34,388 bases of DNA from Lachnospiraceae bacterium (lineage in GTDB: Bacteria > Bacillota > Clostridia > Lachnospirales > Lachnospiraceae). How positions within the stretch are numbered: position 1 is the first letter of the stretch; every line of letters starts with the position of its first letter. Below, in pieces: positions 15,460-24,553 of the stretch. Location of the stretch: NCBI GenBank assembly GCA_018384375.1, contig JAHAYJ010000047.1, positions 1-34,388 of the forward strand, read 5' to 3'. The translations under genes were made by a program, and so were the position numbers. The notes below the pieces were generated by a model that saw only the letters and a program-made list of their open reading frames with translations, ran no database searches and was not told where the DNA came from.

Positions 15460-16794
15460 CTGTGAAAATCTAAACGCCTCCTCCATGAGAAGTTCTTTTC
15501 TGTTTCTGGAAGGATCCTCCACTACATAATCGAGAAGTGCCTTCAGAACCTCTCCCAGCTCTTTCCCGGGTTTCATACCGGCATCGATCAGATCCTTTCC
15601 CGTCACAGCCAATGTTTTTAAGGAAACGCATTGCTTCTCAGCTATGATCTGCTCGTAAATTCTATGGACCGTCTCAAGGCTTTCCAGCTTTTCCTGCCTT
15701 AAGTAATCGCTCTGCGCATCGGTGTCTGCCTTTTTCACCTCAAACAAAAGAGGGAAAATATCCTCCCCAATCTTCATGATTGCACGACGGACGCTTTTTT
15801 GCGTCGGCTCTACCTTGTAATCATGATAACGGACCAGATTTGTGACCAGGTGAATCGTGTGATTATCAAATTTCAATCTTCTTAAGATAACTCTGCTCAT
15901 TTCTTCGGACAGGGAAGGATGTCCGTAGAAATGATCAATCCCCTTCTCATCCGTAATACGTTTTTCAGGCTTTCCAATATCATGGAAAAGCATAGTGAGA
16001 CGCAGCACCTTATCCGCCCTCACCGCCTCCATCGCTTTCAGGGTATGCTCTCCTACACTGTAGCAGTGATGGGGATTATGCTGCTGTGTTTTCATACAGG
16101 CATCAAATTCCGGCAAAACCACCGCCGTAATTCCACTTTCCCATGCAATCTGCAAGTTTTCCGGATGAGGTGAAGTAACCAGCTTTACCAGTTCTACCTG
16201 AATCCGTTCGGCACTGATATGGGACAGATTGTGCGCAAGCTGCCTGATTGCTTTACAGGTCTGTTCTTCGATCTCATAGCCAAGCTGTGCCGAAAAACGC
16301 ACCGCTCTCATCATTCGAAGCGCATCCTCCGTAAATCGCTCTGCCGGATCCCCTACACAACGTATCAATTTTCTCTCAATATCCTTCATCCCGTCAAAAA
16401 TATCCACAAGACCGGCTTCATCGTTATATGCCATGGCATTGATGGTAAAATCCCTGCGCTTTAGATCCTCAATCAGATTGGGGGTAAAGGTCACCTCTTT
16501 GGGATGACGACTGTCCTCATATTCTCCGTCAATCCGATAAGTCGTCACCTCAAAGCCTTCCTTGTCGAGCATGACGGTTACCGTTCCGTGCTGGATGCCG
16601 GTATCTATGGTTCTCGGAAAAAGTGCCTTTACCTGCCATGGAGTTGCGGAGGTTGTAATATCCCAATCGTCCGGAATACGCCCTAAAATCGAATCACGAA
16701 TACAGCCGCCTACTGCATATGCTTCGTAGCCGGCATCTGTAATTGTCTGTATGATCTGTTTTACTTTTTCAGGCAGCTGTATCATACCTTTCAT
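15457..16794 (-). CDS. cca: CCA tRNA nucleotidyltransferase with HD domain
   Basis: 445 aa. It adds or repairs the 3' CCA of tRNAs, which fits the two tRNA genes here that lack encoded CCA. The nucleotidyltransferase head carries GGCIRDSILGRIPDDWDITT with the catalytic Asp pair; RRDFTINAMAYN and the RFTEDALRMMRAVRF segment follow. A C-terminal HD motif (MLFHDIGKP, about residue 255) suggests an extra phosphohydrolase-like domain. Start at 16794 uses GAGG 3 nt upstream; the ATG three codons later is possible. Confidence 0.95.
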   Translation of the reverse strand: MKGMIQLPEKVKQIIQTITDAGYEAYAVGGCIRDSILGRIPDDWDITTSATPWQVKALFPRTIDTGIQHGTVTVMLDKEGFEVTTYRIDGEYEDSRHPKEVTFTPNLIEDLKRRDFTINAMAYNDEAGLVDIFDGMKDIERKLIRCVGDPAERFTEDALRMMRAVRFSAQLGYEIEEQTCKAIRQLAHNLSHISAERIQVELVKLVTSPHPENLQIAWESGITAVVLPEFDACMKTQQHNPHHCYSVGEHTLKAMEAVRADKVLRLTMLFHDIGKPEKRITDEKGIDHFYGHPSLSEEMSRVILRRLKFDNHTIHLVTNLVRYHDYKVEPTQKSVRRAIMKIGEDIFPLLFEVKKADTDAQSDYLRQEKLESLETVHRIYEQIIAEKQCVSLKTLAVTGKDLIDAGMKPGKELGEVLKALLDYVVEDPSRNRKELLMEEAFRFSQ

Positions 16795-16838
16795 GATCCT
16801 CTTTCAAGGGAAGATACAAGTGTCTTCCCGATCAATCT

Positions 16839-18038
16839 CTATTTCTGTACCAGTCTGCAGGTCGCTCTTGCAATCGCAAGCTCCTCATTGGTGGGAACTA
16901 CCATTGTAACCACGCGGGAGCCTTCATCGGATAAAATTACCTCTTCTCCGCGAAGCTTATTTTTCTCGGGATCAATATTCGTTCCCAGAAAACCGATATA
17001 CTGTCCGATCAGTTCACGTACCTTTGCGTTGTTCTCTCCGGCCCCGGCAGTAAATGCAATCACATCCACACCGTTCATAGCTGCCGCATAGGCACCGATA
17101 TATTTTCCAACCCGATAAGCGTAAGTCTCAAGCGCTGTCTGTGCCTGCTGATTTCCCTTTTCTGCAGCCTCCGCAAGATCACGGAAATCACTGGAAAGTC
17201 CGTCAGATAAACCAAGCACACCGGATTTCTTATTGCAGATAGCAATCATTTCCTGGGCAGAGATCCCTTCCTTTTCCATCAAAAAAGAAATAATGGCAGG
17301 ATCCATATCACCACTTCGGGTTCCCATGATCAATCCCTCCAGAGGAGTCAGTCCCATGGAAGTATCCACACTCTTTCCGTTCATCACTGCCGATACACTT
17401 GCACCGTTTCCAAGATGACAGACAATGATTTTTAAGTCCTCTCTCTTTTTACCCAGAATCTGAGCAGCACGCTCTGAGACAAAATCATGACTGGTTCCGT
17501 GAAATCCGTATCTTCTTACCTTGTATTTTTCATAATATTCATAAGGAAGTCCGTACAAATATGCCTTCTTTGGCATGGTTTGATGAAAAGCCGTGTCAAA
17601 TACGCCTACCATAGGAACCCCCGGCATAATCTCCCTACAGGAATTAATGCCGATCAGGTTGGCAGGATTATGCAGCGGAGCAAGGTCATTGCATTCTTCA
17701 ATTGCTTTCATTACCTCTTCAGTCAGCAGAACTGAGTCTGCAAATTTTTCACCGCCATGAACAATTCTGTGTCCTACGGCATCAATTTCGTCAAGAGACT
17801 TCACGGCTCCCACAGCTGAATCTGTCAGCTTCTCGATCACCAGCTTAACTGCCTGAGTGTGATCTGCCATGGGCGCAGACGTTGTCTGCTTTTCTCCACC
17901 TGCCTTCTGGTGCGTGATCGCACTGCCGTCAATACCGATTCGTTCACAGAGTCCCTTTGCAAGAACCTGCTCGCTGTCACTGTTGATCAGCTGATATTTT
18001 AAAGACGAACTGCCGCAATTAATAACTAAGATATTCAT
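16839..18038 (-). CDS. ackA: Acetate kinase
   Basis: 399 aa from the ATG at 18038 with GGAG 7 nt upstream; upstream in-frame codons are not supported. It converts acetyl phosphate plus ADP to acetate plus ATP, the energy-yielding step of acetate fermentation. Motifs: NCGSSSLKYQL at the N-terminus, VGHRIVHGGE, FHGTSHDFVS, CHLGNGASVSAV and GLTPLEGLIMGTRSGDMDP, and AFTAGAGENN. Length is normal. The usual partner pta is not next to it; proS is upstream with a 70-bp gap, so co-transcription with proS is possible. Confidence 0.97.
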   Translation of the reverse strand: MNILVINCGSSSLKYQLINSDSEQVLAKGLCERIGIDGSAITHQKAGGEKQTTSAPMADHTQAVKLVIEKLTDSAVGAVKSLDEIDAVGHRIVHGGEKFADSVLLTEEVMKAIEECNDLAPLHNPANLIGINSCREIMPGVPMVGVFDTAFHQTMPKKAYLYGLPYEYYEKYKVRRYGFHGTSHDFVSERAAQILGKKREDLKIIVCHLGNGASVSAVMNGKSVDTSMGLTPLEGLIMGTRSGDMDPAIISFLMEKEGISAQEMIAICNKKSGVLGLSDGLSSDFRDLAEAAEKGNQQAQTALETYAYRVGKYIGAYAAAMNGVDVIAFTAGAGENNAKVRELIGQYIGFLGTNIDPEKNKLRGEEVILSDEGSRVVTMVVPTNEELAIARATCRLVQK

Positions 18039-18108
18039 AAGCTTCTCCATCCCAAACATGATTTATTCGCAACTGTTTTGCATCTTTATCTTACGCTCTG
18101 TATACCGC

Positions 18109-19539
18109 TTAGTATGCTCTGCCCCAGTAAACCATCTTTTTCGCAGGCTTACCGCAGTATACACATTTGTCGGATAGACATTCCTGATGGAAGGGCATGC
18201 AACGGCTTGTAACTGCCATCTCTTCCTTGATTGCTTCCTCACAGGCTCTCTCTCCACACCACATTGCCTTAACAAAGCCGGCTTTCTGGGCAAAAGTCTC
18301 TTGGAACTCCTCTTTGGTGGTAGCAGTATAAGTATGCTCCTCCAGATGCTTCCTGGCTCTTGTAAGCATATCTGACTGAATCTGCGTAAGCAACTCTCCT
18401 ACCTTCGCTTCCAGCTGATCTAATGCTACTTCCATCTTTTCTCCGGTATCTCGACGGCAGATGACACACTTGCCTGCCTCAATATCCTTCGGACCGATTT
18501 CCACACGCATGGGAATACCGCGCATTTCCTGCTCGGAGAACTTCCATCCGGGACTCTTATCAGAGTCATCCACCTTAACACGGAAGCTGCCCAGCTTATC
18601 ACGGAGCTCGTAAGCCTTCTCAAGAACACCTTCCTTCTTCTGCTGAATCGGAATGATCATCACCTGCGTCGGTGCAATCTTCGGAGGCAGCACCAGTCCG
18701 GAATCGTCACCGTGAACCATAATGATCGCACCGATGATTCTGGTGGACATACCCCAGGAGGTCTGATGAACATACTTTAACTGGTTATCCTTATCGGTAA
18801 ACTGAATGCCGAATGCTCTTGCAAATCCGTCCCCAAAGTTATGGCTGGTTCCCGATTGCAGTGCTTTTCCGTCATGCATCAGTGCTTCGATCGTATAGGT
18901 CGCCTCTGCCCCTGCAAATTTCTCCTTCTCTGTCTTACGCCCCTTTACAACCGGAATTGCCAGAACCTCCTCACAGAAGTCTGCGTAAACATTCAGCATC
19001 TGCTCTGTTCTTTCCTGCGCCTGCTCGGCTGTGGCATGGGCGGTATGTCCTTCCTGCCACAAGAATTCCCTGGAGCGAAGGAAGGGTCTTGTTTCCTTTT
19101 CCCAGCGGACTACACTGCACCACTGATTATATACCTTGGGAAGGTCACGGTAGGATTGGATATCTCCCTTATAGAAATCACAAAACAGCGTTTCGGAGGT
19201 CGGTCTGACACACATTCTCTCCTGGAGAGGATTGAGTCCGCCGTGTGTTACCCAGGCAACCTCCGGTGCAAACCCCTCTACGTGATCCTTTTCCTTTTCA
19301 AGAAGACTTTCGGGGATGAACATCGGCATATAGACATTTTCTACGCCCGTTGCCTTAAATCTCTCGTCCAGCTGTCTCTGGATATTTTCCCAGATCGCAT
19401 ATCCTGCGGGCTTGATTACCATGCAGCCCTTCACATTGGAATAGTCAATCAATTCTGCCTTCTTCACCACATCCGTATACCACTGTGCAAAGTCCTCACT
19501 CATGGATGTGATTGCTTCCACTAATTTTTTCTCAGCCAT
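18109..19539 (-). CDS. proS: Prolyl-tRNA synthetase (short, archaeal/eukaryotic-like type)
   Basis: 476 aa, class II synthetase without the large editing insertion of the 570-residue bacterial form. Motif 1 lies around [16 protein letters not shown], motif 2 around [14 protein letters not shown] and [21 protein letters not shown], and motif 3 around [20 protein letters not shown]. The anticodon-binding domain follows, then a C-terminal zinc-type domain with Cys pairs ([20 protein letters not shown]) and the conserved C-terminal Tyr. The ATG at 19539 is preceded by GGAG. Expression is governed by the T-box leader upstream, which senses uncharged tRNA-Pro. Confidence 0.97.
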   Translation of the reverse strand: MAEKKLVEAITSMSEDFAQWYTDVVKKAELIDYSNVKGCMVIKPAGYAIWENIQRQLDERFKATGVENVYMPMFIPESLLEKEKDHVEGFAPEVAWVTHGGLNPLQERMCVRPTSETLFCDFYKGDIQSYRDLPKVYNQWCSVVRWEKETRPFLRSREFLWQEGHTAHATAEQAQERTEQMLNVYADFCEEVLAIPVVKGRKTEKEKFAGAEATYTIEALMHDGKALQSGTSHNFGDGFARAFGIQFTDKDNQLKYVHQTSWGMSTRIIGAIIMVHGDDSGLVLPPKIAPTQVMIIPIQQKKEGVLEKAYELRDKLGSFRVKVDDSDKSPGWKFSEQEMRGIPMRVEIGPKDIEAGKCVICRRDTGEKMEVALDQLEAKVGELLTQIQSDMLTRARKHLEEHTYTATTKEEFQETFAQKAGFVKAMWCGERACEEAIKEEMAVTSRCMPFHQECLSDKCVYCGKPAKKMVYWGRAY

Positions 19540-19558
19540 TTTTTTCTCCTTCTTTCAA

Positions 19559-19850
19559 AAAATAATCACAAAAGGGCGGTACACCTATCCACCCCATAAG
19601 GGACCGGAATCCGGCGGTACCACCCTAATTAATGCATCAAACATTCTCTTTTCTTACCGTTATCGCCGGTGCTACGCTGTACTTTTGCTGCTCGCCTTTC
19701 ATACAGGGCTCCAAGGCAGGTTCCAAACATTCCTCTTAAGAATCTTGCAGCTCCCTTACGGGGATTCTCTCTCTGGAAGGCTCCTGTTTTGTACTAATCC
19801 TCTTCCTCGCCGTGTCAGTTTATTTTGTCCTTTTGTTTCCGTGGACTTGT
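19559..19850 (-). ncRNA. T-box riboswitch leader of proS, proline specifier CCU
   Basis: On the minus strand the T-box core AGGGTGGTACCGCCGG is at 19611-19626. The specifier context GGAACCTGCC lies at 19715-19724, with CCT (Pro) at 19718-19720, matching the downstream proS. A terminator can form between GGGTGGTAC (19617-19625, part of the T-box itself) and GTACCGCCC (19574-19582), followed by a T-rich tract. The mutually exclusive antiterminator/terminator design is that of standard T-boxes: uncharged tRNA-Pro should allow read-through into proS. The outer limits are approximate. Confidence 0.92.
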
Positions 19851-19856
19851 ACCATG

Positions 19857-19885
19857 ATTGTAGGCAAAAATTCGAGGTTTGTCAA
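19857..19885 (-). promoter_or_regulatory. Sigma-A promoter of the proS T-box leader
   Basis: On the minus strand TTGACA (19880-19885), exactly 17 bp, TACAAT (19857-19862). The -35 overlaps the stop codon of the upstream MFS gene. Confidence 0.8.
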
Positions 19886-21090
19886 CCTACATTAGCAAAA
19901 CCCTTTTTACAAAAACCTTTTAATCCAAGAATTAGTAATAAATCAATCAACACGACTACCGCAACGGAGCTCATGCCATAGCCAATTCCCAAATGCTCTG
20001 CAATTCTACCGATTATAGAAGGCATAATAATGGAACCCATACTGGCAAGTGTCAGGATAAAACTCCATGACAATGCATACTTTTGGATCAGTGTACCTGC
20101 AAAGGATACGGTTGTAGGATAAATTCCTGCCATGCTGAATCCAAATCCCATAATGCCTAATACAATCATACCTGTACTTCTGCTGAAAAGAAGAAGGAAA
20201 AAGAAAAACACAAAGCCGATGCCCATAAAGACAAGCAAATTTTCCTTTTTGATCTTAGTCGACAACCATGCCACAGCCAATCTGCCAAATAGAATCATAA
20301 TCCAAAGCACGCTTGCCATTATCTGGGACAACGATGCACTTAAATAACCCGAATCCTTGAAATAAGTGATCATCCATCCGATAACACCCTGTTCTGCACA
20401 TAAATAGAAAAAAAGGACCAACGTGCAAAGCCAGAAAATGGGTTCCGCAAAAAAGCCGTATCCTGTCTTTTTTTGCGTGCCGCCCTTTTTCTTTTCTTCT
20501 TTCTTCCTCCCCGCCTCCATTGGGTCGACAGGTATCAGAAAATAAAGAAACCAGCACAGAATTCCCATTGCAAACATAAAAAAGCAGGCCATAATCCAGT
20601 TATCAGAAGTTTTTGCCGTAAACGCTGTAAGCAACAACGGAAACAAAAATGCACCAATAGAAAACATTGCATGCAGACCATTAATGATCCAAGCCTGTCC
20701 GGGTGCCAGATCATTAATCACAGTATTATTGAAGTTGCTGGCAGCTCCTCTTGCCAGTCCTGTAAATAAAAAGGCTATTGCAAGAAACACCGGCGCTTTT
20801 CCAAAGATAATCAGTAAAAAAGCTGTTGCAAAAAAACTTTCAAAAAGTAAAATACCCTTTTTTCTTCCAAGTGTTACGGAAAGAATGCCTGCCGTAAAGC
20901 TTGCAATCAAATTTCCCACCGAATGCAAACTGACAATCAATCCGCTAAATGCATAGCTTAATCCTCTTGCCTCCTTAAGAAAGGGAAGCAAAGAGCCTAT
21001 GGACAATGCCAGCAATCCATTGATCAGAAATGCACTATAGCAGAAGAAAAGCTGCTGTTTTTTCTCTTTTGTATCTAGACTCTGAACCAT
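19882..21090 (-). CDS. MFS transporter, 12 membrane segments
   Basis: 402 aa with about twelve hydrophobic segments and a charged central loop (residues about 185-210, Lys/Glu-rich). A GRKKG motif at about 76-80 in the loop after the second helix matches MFS motif A. The overall pattern resembles the FucP/sugar branch of the family, but the substrate cannot be read from sequence. The start is 10 bp after the stop of the DctP-like gene, so it is the last gene of the sensing block and probably co-transcribed. It may move the same or a related compound as the TRAP system (inference). Confidence 0.85.
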   Translation of the reverse strand: MVQSLDTKEKKQQLFFCYSAFLINGLLALSIGSLLPFLKEARGLSYAFSGLIVSLHSVGNLIASFTAGILSVTLGRKKGILLFESFFATAFLLIIFGKAPVFLAIAFLFTGLARGAASNFNNTVINDLAPGQAWIINGLHAMFSIGAFLFPLLLTAFTAKTSDNWIMACFFMFAMGILCWFLYFLIPVDPMEAGRKKEEKKKGGTQKKTGYGFFAEPIFWLCTLVLFFYLCAEQGVIGWMITYFKDSGYLSASLSQIMASVLWIMILFGRLAVAWLSTKIKKENLLVFMGIGFVFFFFLLLFSRSTGMIVLGIMGFGFSMAGIYPTTVSFAGTLIQKYALSWSFILTLASMGSIIMPSIIGRIAEHLGIGYGMSSVAVVVLIDLLLILGLKGFCKKGFANVG

Positions 21091-21100
21091 CTGTAAACAC

Positions 21101-22108
21101 CTATTCCGTTTCCTTAATTTTTTCTATAATATCCAAATAATCCTTACAGTATATTTCATAAACCCCGCTGACTGCCTCCTGAAACTCCATTCTCTGCTCT
21201 CTCGTCAGCTCAGTTACCTGCACCCCTTTGCTGATTGCTATTTCCCTTGACTTCTTTTCCCTCTCTGTCCAAAGCTGTCTTTCATAAGCGGCAGACTCTC
21301 TGGCACATTCCTGCAGAATCAATTGATCCTCCCTGGATAGCTTTTCCCAGGTTGTCTGCGCACATAACTGTACCTCCGGCACTCTGGTATGTTCATCAAC
21401 CGTAAAAAATTTTGCAATCTCATAATGTCCCATGGATTCATAGGAAGGCCAGTTATTCTCTGCACCGTCAATCACTCCTTTTTCCAGTGCGGAATAAACA
21501 TCGCTGTAAACCATAGGGGCTGCATTTGCACCCAAAGCCTCTACCACATCCACCATAAGTGAATATTCCTGAACCCTGATGTTAAGTCCTTTCATATCTG
21601 AAACTACACGGATTGGGCGCACTGAATTGTAAAAGTTTCTAGCTCCCGCATCATACCAGCTGAGTGCCACCAGATCAGAGTCTTCAAAAGCCTGAAAGAA
21701 TTCTTCGCCCACTTCGCCATCCAATATTTTCCACATATGTGCGGAGTCTCTGTACAGGAATGGCATCTGCAGCACATTCAGTTTTGGAATTTCGTCTGCT
21801 ACGGAAGATAAAGATGCTCTGGTAAAGTCAATCCCGCCAAATTGCATTTGTGCAATAACCGATTGTTCATCTCCCAGTTCACCCCCCGCTTTTACAACAA
21901 TTTTAATTCTGCCGTTTGTTTTTTCTTCTACCAATTCAGCAAAACGATAAGCGCCAAGCGTGGTAGGATAGCCTTCTGACTGGTTTTCTGCATAAGTAAA
22001 TACATATTCCGGTTCCGGCTCTTTTCCTCTTTCCTTCATGATAAAGCAAACTGCTACTATTGCTACTAATACACCTAAAGGAATTAAACCAAGCATCTTC
22101 CTTTTCAT
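21101..22108 (-). CDS. Membrane-anchored DctP-family binding protein (orphan)
   Basis: 335 aa. A TRAP-type substrate-binding domain fills residues about 35-335: LNIRVQEYSLMVDVVEALGANAAPM, then VYSALEKGVIDGAENNWPSYE, the usual ligand-site and hinge pattern. The N-terminus MKRKMLGLIPLGVLVAIVAVC has a hydrophobic helix but no good lipobox (residues before Cys are VAV), unlike the lipoprotein DctP at 26974. It is probably held by an uncleaved helix. No permease genes adjoin it; it directly follows the response regulator (gap 20 bp). It may present ligand to the neighbouring kinase rather than feed a transporter, or share DctQM with the other DctP. Confidence 0.85.
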   Translation of the reverse strand: MKRKMLGLIPLGVLVAIVAVCFIMKERGKEPEPEYVFTYAENQSEGYPTTLGAYRFAELVEEKTNGRIKIVVKAGGELGDEQSVIAQMQFGGIDFTRASLSSVADEIPKLNVLQMPFLYRDSAHMWKILDGEVGEEFFQAFEDSDLVALSWYDAGARNFYNSVRPIRVVSDMKGLNIRVQEYSLMVDVVEALGANAAPMVYSDVYSALEKGVIDGAENNWPSYESMGHYEIAKFFTVDEHTRVPEVQLCAQTTWEKLSREDQLILQECARESAAYERQLWTEREKKSREIAISKGVQVTELTREQRMEFQEAVSGVYEIYCKDYLDIIEKIKETE

Positions 22109-22128
22109 TGTACTCTTTCCCCCTGTTC

Positions 22129-22947
22129 TTAATCTACCGGCAATTTCAGAATCTGCAGACGGTATTCACTGGGAGTAAAGCCGGTCACCCTCTTAAAAAC
22201 CTTGGTAAAGTAATTAGCATCTCTATAGCCACTTTTTTCGCCTGCCTCTTTTACGCTGATTACAGGATTGCTTAACAGTTCCTTTGCCTTTTCAACTCTA
22301 TAATCCGCCATATAGGCAGTAAAATTATTATCAAAGCATTGCCTGAAGAGTCTGCAAAAATATGCATCAGAATAATGCAAAGCACCCGCCACATCCTGCA
22401 GGGAAATATCTTCCCAATAATGATGATGAATATAGTCAAGTATCATTTCTTTGGCTATATTGGCCTTTGTTATCTCCATCCTGCTGCTTTCAGATTGTAA
22501 GACCTCCTGCCTGCCTTCCTCTTTCTCTTCATCTCTTTGTTTTTCCTTCTGTTGCTCTGTCGCTGCATCCTCTTCCTGAAGAATTCGTACAGCCTCATCC
22601 AATGCTGCTCTAAGCTCTCTGTCCGGGCAGGGTTTAAGCAGATAATCCAGCGCTTTTACATAAATTGCTCTTTTGGCATATGAGAATTCATCAAAGGCTG
22701 TCAGAAAAATAATACAACAGTCCTTATGCTTTTTCCTGATTTCTTCTGCCGCTGTAAGGCCGTCTATTCCGGGCATTTCAATATCGAGTATGGCAATTCT
22801 GCATTTATTTTCCTCAAACAGAGAAATTGCTTCTCTGCCATTAACAGCCTGCACAATACTAAACTGATCCTGATAATATTTCTGAATCATTTTCGTCAAT
22901 ACCACCCGTTCAATTGGTTCGTCATCAGCTATCAGTATTGAATACAT
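22129..22947 (-). CDS. AraC-type response regulator (YesN family)
   Basis: 272 aa. The receiver domain (1-120) has the acidic pair ADDE, phosphoacceptor Asp55 in AILDIEMPG, a conserved Thr in FLTAFDEFSYAKRA and Lys in YLLKP. A charged linker (about 125-160, Gln/Glu/Lys) follows, then an AraC DNA-binding domain with two HTH units (DISLQDVAGALHYSDAYFCRLFRQ and VKEAGEKSGYRDANYFTKVFKRVTGFTPSEYR). It overlaps the kinase gene by 23 bp, so they form a pair. The likely targets are the TRAP genes and this operon (inference). Confidence 0.95.
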   Translation of the reverse strand: MYSILIADDEPIERVVLTKMIQKYYQDQFSIVQAVNGREAISLFEENKCRIAILDIEMPGIDGLTAAEEIRKKHKDCCIIFLTAFDEFSYAKRAIYVKALDYLLKPCPDRELRAALDEAVRILQEEDAATEQQKEKQRDEEKEEGRQEVLQSESSRMEITKANIAKEMILDYIHHHYWEDISLQDVAGALHYSDAYFCRLFRQCFDNNFTAYMADYRVEKAKELLSNPVISVKEAGEKSGYRDANYFTKVFKRVTGFTPSEYRLQILKLPVD

Positions 22948-24442
22948 TCATCTGCTCCTTTCCTCTTTTTTGCGGGATAGTCAAACGAATCGTGGTTCCC
23001 TCTCCTTCACAGCTGAAAATCTCAACCTGTCCGGCTTCATACATTCCATAAATACGCTTATAAAGGTTCCCAAGTCCGATTCCCATTTCGCCCTTCTCCT
23101 GCCTTTCATAAGCACCCCTTATTTTTTCCACCTTTTCTGCTGACATTCCCACTCCCGTATCTGCAATGGAAATCAATAAATTTTCCTTCTCCTGCCATAT
23201 TTTTATGAAAATGGTTCCTCCCTCCTCCTTTTTTGCAAGCCCATGAATAACTGCATTTTCTATCAGTGGCTGAAACGTAAAGGTCGGGATCATATAATTG
23301 TCTGTTTCCAGTTCACATTCAATACTATAGCTGATCCTGTTTCCGAAACGCATTTCCTGTAAATACATATAGTCCTTTACAATCTGTATCTCTTGCGTTA
23401 ATGTTGTTTCTGCATCCTGTGATTTTAAATTATACCGAAAAATAAAGCTTAGTGCCTTAATCATTTTTTCCGTTGTTTCCGCACCCTCCAGATTAGCCAT
23501 TCCACCGATGACATTCAAAGTATTAAAAAGGAAATGCGGATTAATCTGGTTTTTAAGGAGCTCCAGATTCGTTGTCTCCAGCTGCTTCTCTACCTCAAGA
23601 CGCTGGAGCTCTTCCTTATGCAGCAGATCCAACGTCTTTCTCTTTTCCTCCAGCCCCATAATATATTCTCCGGTAGCATATTTCATTTTGTTAAATGCAT
23701 GAATCAGTTCTCCCATTTCATCATTGCTGTTTACCGGAATATCTTCAGTATAAAAATCATTTTCCGCAATTTTTTTGGAGGCTTGTACAAGTTCCATAAT
23801 AGGAAGAATAATTGCCCTTTGAAGCAATTCCACAAACTGAAAGATAACCCAAAACAAAAGAGCACCCACCAAAATCACCAATACCGGAAGCATTGCAAGT
23901 GCCGGTACCTTTTCGCGATAGTCATAACTTCCCGCTTCCAGCGTTTCAGTCATTAAGGTATCAGCATATTCCTGCAAATAATCCTGCATATCATATACCG
24001 CATACAGCTTCTTGATATATTCTGGTCCTTCCTCTCGAAGCGCAATCAGTTCATCTCTTTTCCGGCAGTAAACTTCATAGCTGTTCCTGATTGACCAGGT
24101 CTTGGCATACCGCTCCTCTCCTATCTTGGAATAAACAAAGGGAAGCGCATAAACCTTAGTCCTTGTTTCCTCAATCGCCTTATCCAATAACTCCTTTTTA
24201 TCCCCGTCCGGCTCCTTAATAAAGTCTGCAAAATACTCCGACTCCTTCTCCAATGCTGCCTGAAGCTCACTGCTTTTCGCATTGCTGTCCAGGATTATAT
24301 AAAAATCAACCAATGAGAATTTAACTATCCATCCTTCAAATAATAGGGAAAAACCCACCATGGCAAAGGCGGCACTGACTAAAAAATTAATTTTTCCCTT
24401 CAGCTTTAAGGACTGCCACTTTAGTAAGATCTTTTGTTTCAC
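22925..24442 (-). CDS. Sensor histidine kinase (YesM/LytS-like) with helical extracellular domain
   Basis: 505 aa. TM1 is at about 18-42, an all-helical extracytoplasmic region at about 45-178, TM2 at about 180-205, then a HAMP linker (IMELVQASKKIAENDF). The His-kinase core has phosphoacceptor His303 in NQINPHFLFNTLN, the N-box LIENAVIHGLAKK, and G-boxes ADTGVGM and GIGLGNLYKR. The start GTG at 24442 has only a weak ribosome site. It overlaps its regulator by 23 bp. The sensor region has no recognisable small-molecule fold; a helical bundle would suit contact with a binding protein such as the DctP-like product two genes downstream. Confidence 0.95.
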   Translation of the reverse strand: MKQKILLKWQSLKLKGKINFLVSAAFAMVGFSLLFEGWIVKFSLVDFYIILDSNAKSSELQAALEKESEYFADFIKEPDGDKKELLDKAIEETRTKVYALPFVYSKIGEERYAKTWSIRNSYEVYCRKRDELIALREEGPEYIKKLYAVYDMQDYLQEYADTLMTETLEAGSYDYREKVPALAMLPVLVILVGALLFWVIFQFVELLQRAIILPIMELVQASKKIAENDFYTEDIPVNSNDEMGELIHAFNKMKYATGEYIMGLEEKRKTLDLLHKEELQRLEVEKQLETTNLELLKNQINPHFLFNTLNVIGGMANLEGAETTEKMIKALSFIFRYNLKSQDAETTLTQEIQIVKDYMYLQEMRFGNRISYSIECELETDNYMIPTFTFQPLIENAVIHGLAKKEEGGTIFIKIWQEKENLLISIADTGVGMSAEKVEKIRGAYERQEKGEMGIGLGNLYKRIYGMYEAGQVEIFSCEGEGTTIRLTIPQKRGKEQMNVFNTDS

Positions 24443-24522
24443 AATCTAATTCCATCCTTTATTTCGACCTATAACTTAACTATATCGTACCAGAGCCTTG
24501 GAATGGAAACAATATGTAAAGG

Positions 24523-24548
24523 TGGGCAGTTCAAAATGAAACTGCCCA
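24523..24548. terminator. Stem-loop between the YcxB-like gene and the kinase gene
   Basis: 9-bp perfect stem TGGGCAGTT/AACTGCCCA (24523-24531 and 24540-24548) with an 8-nt loop. The following bases on either strand are only moderately T-rich, so it may be a weak terminator or processing site rather than a strong one. Confidence 0.45.
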
Positions 24549-24553
24549 TTCCT

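Noticed and set aside
19502-19981. 159-aa plus-strand ORF across the proS leader
   Set aside because: It is antisense to the T-box riboswitch, the proS start and the MFS gene end; explained by the opposite strand.
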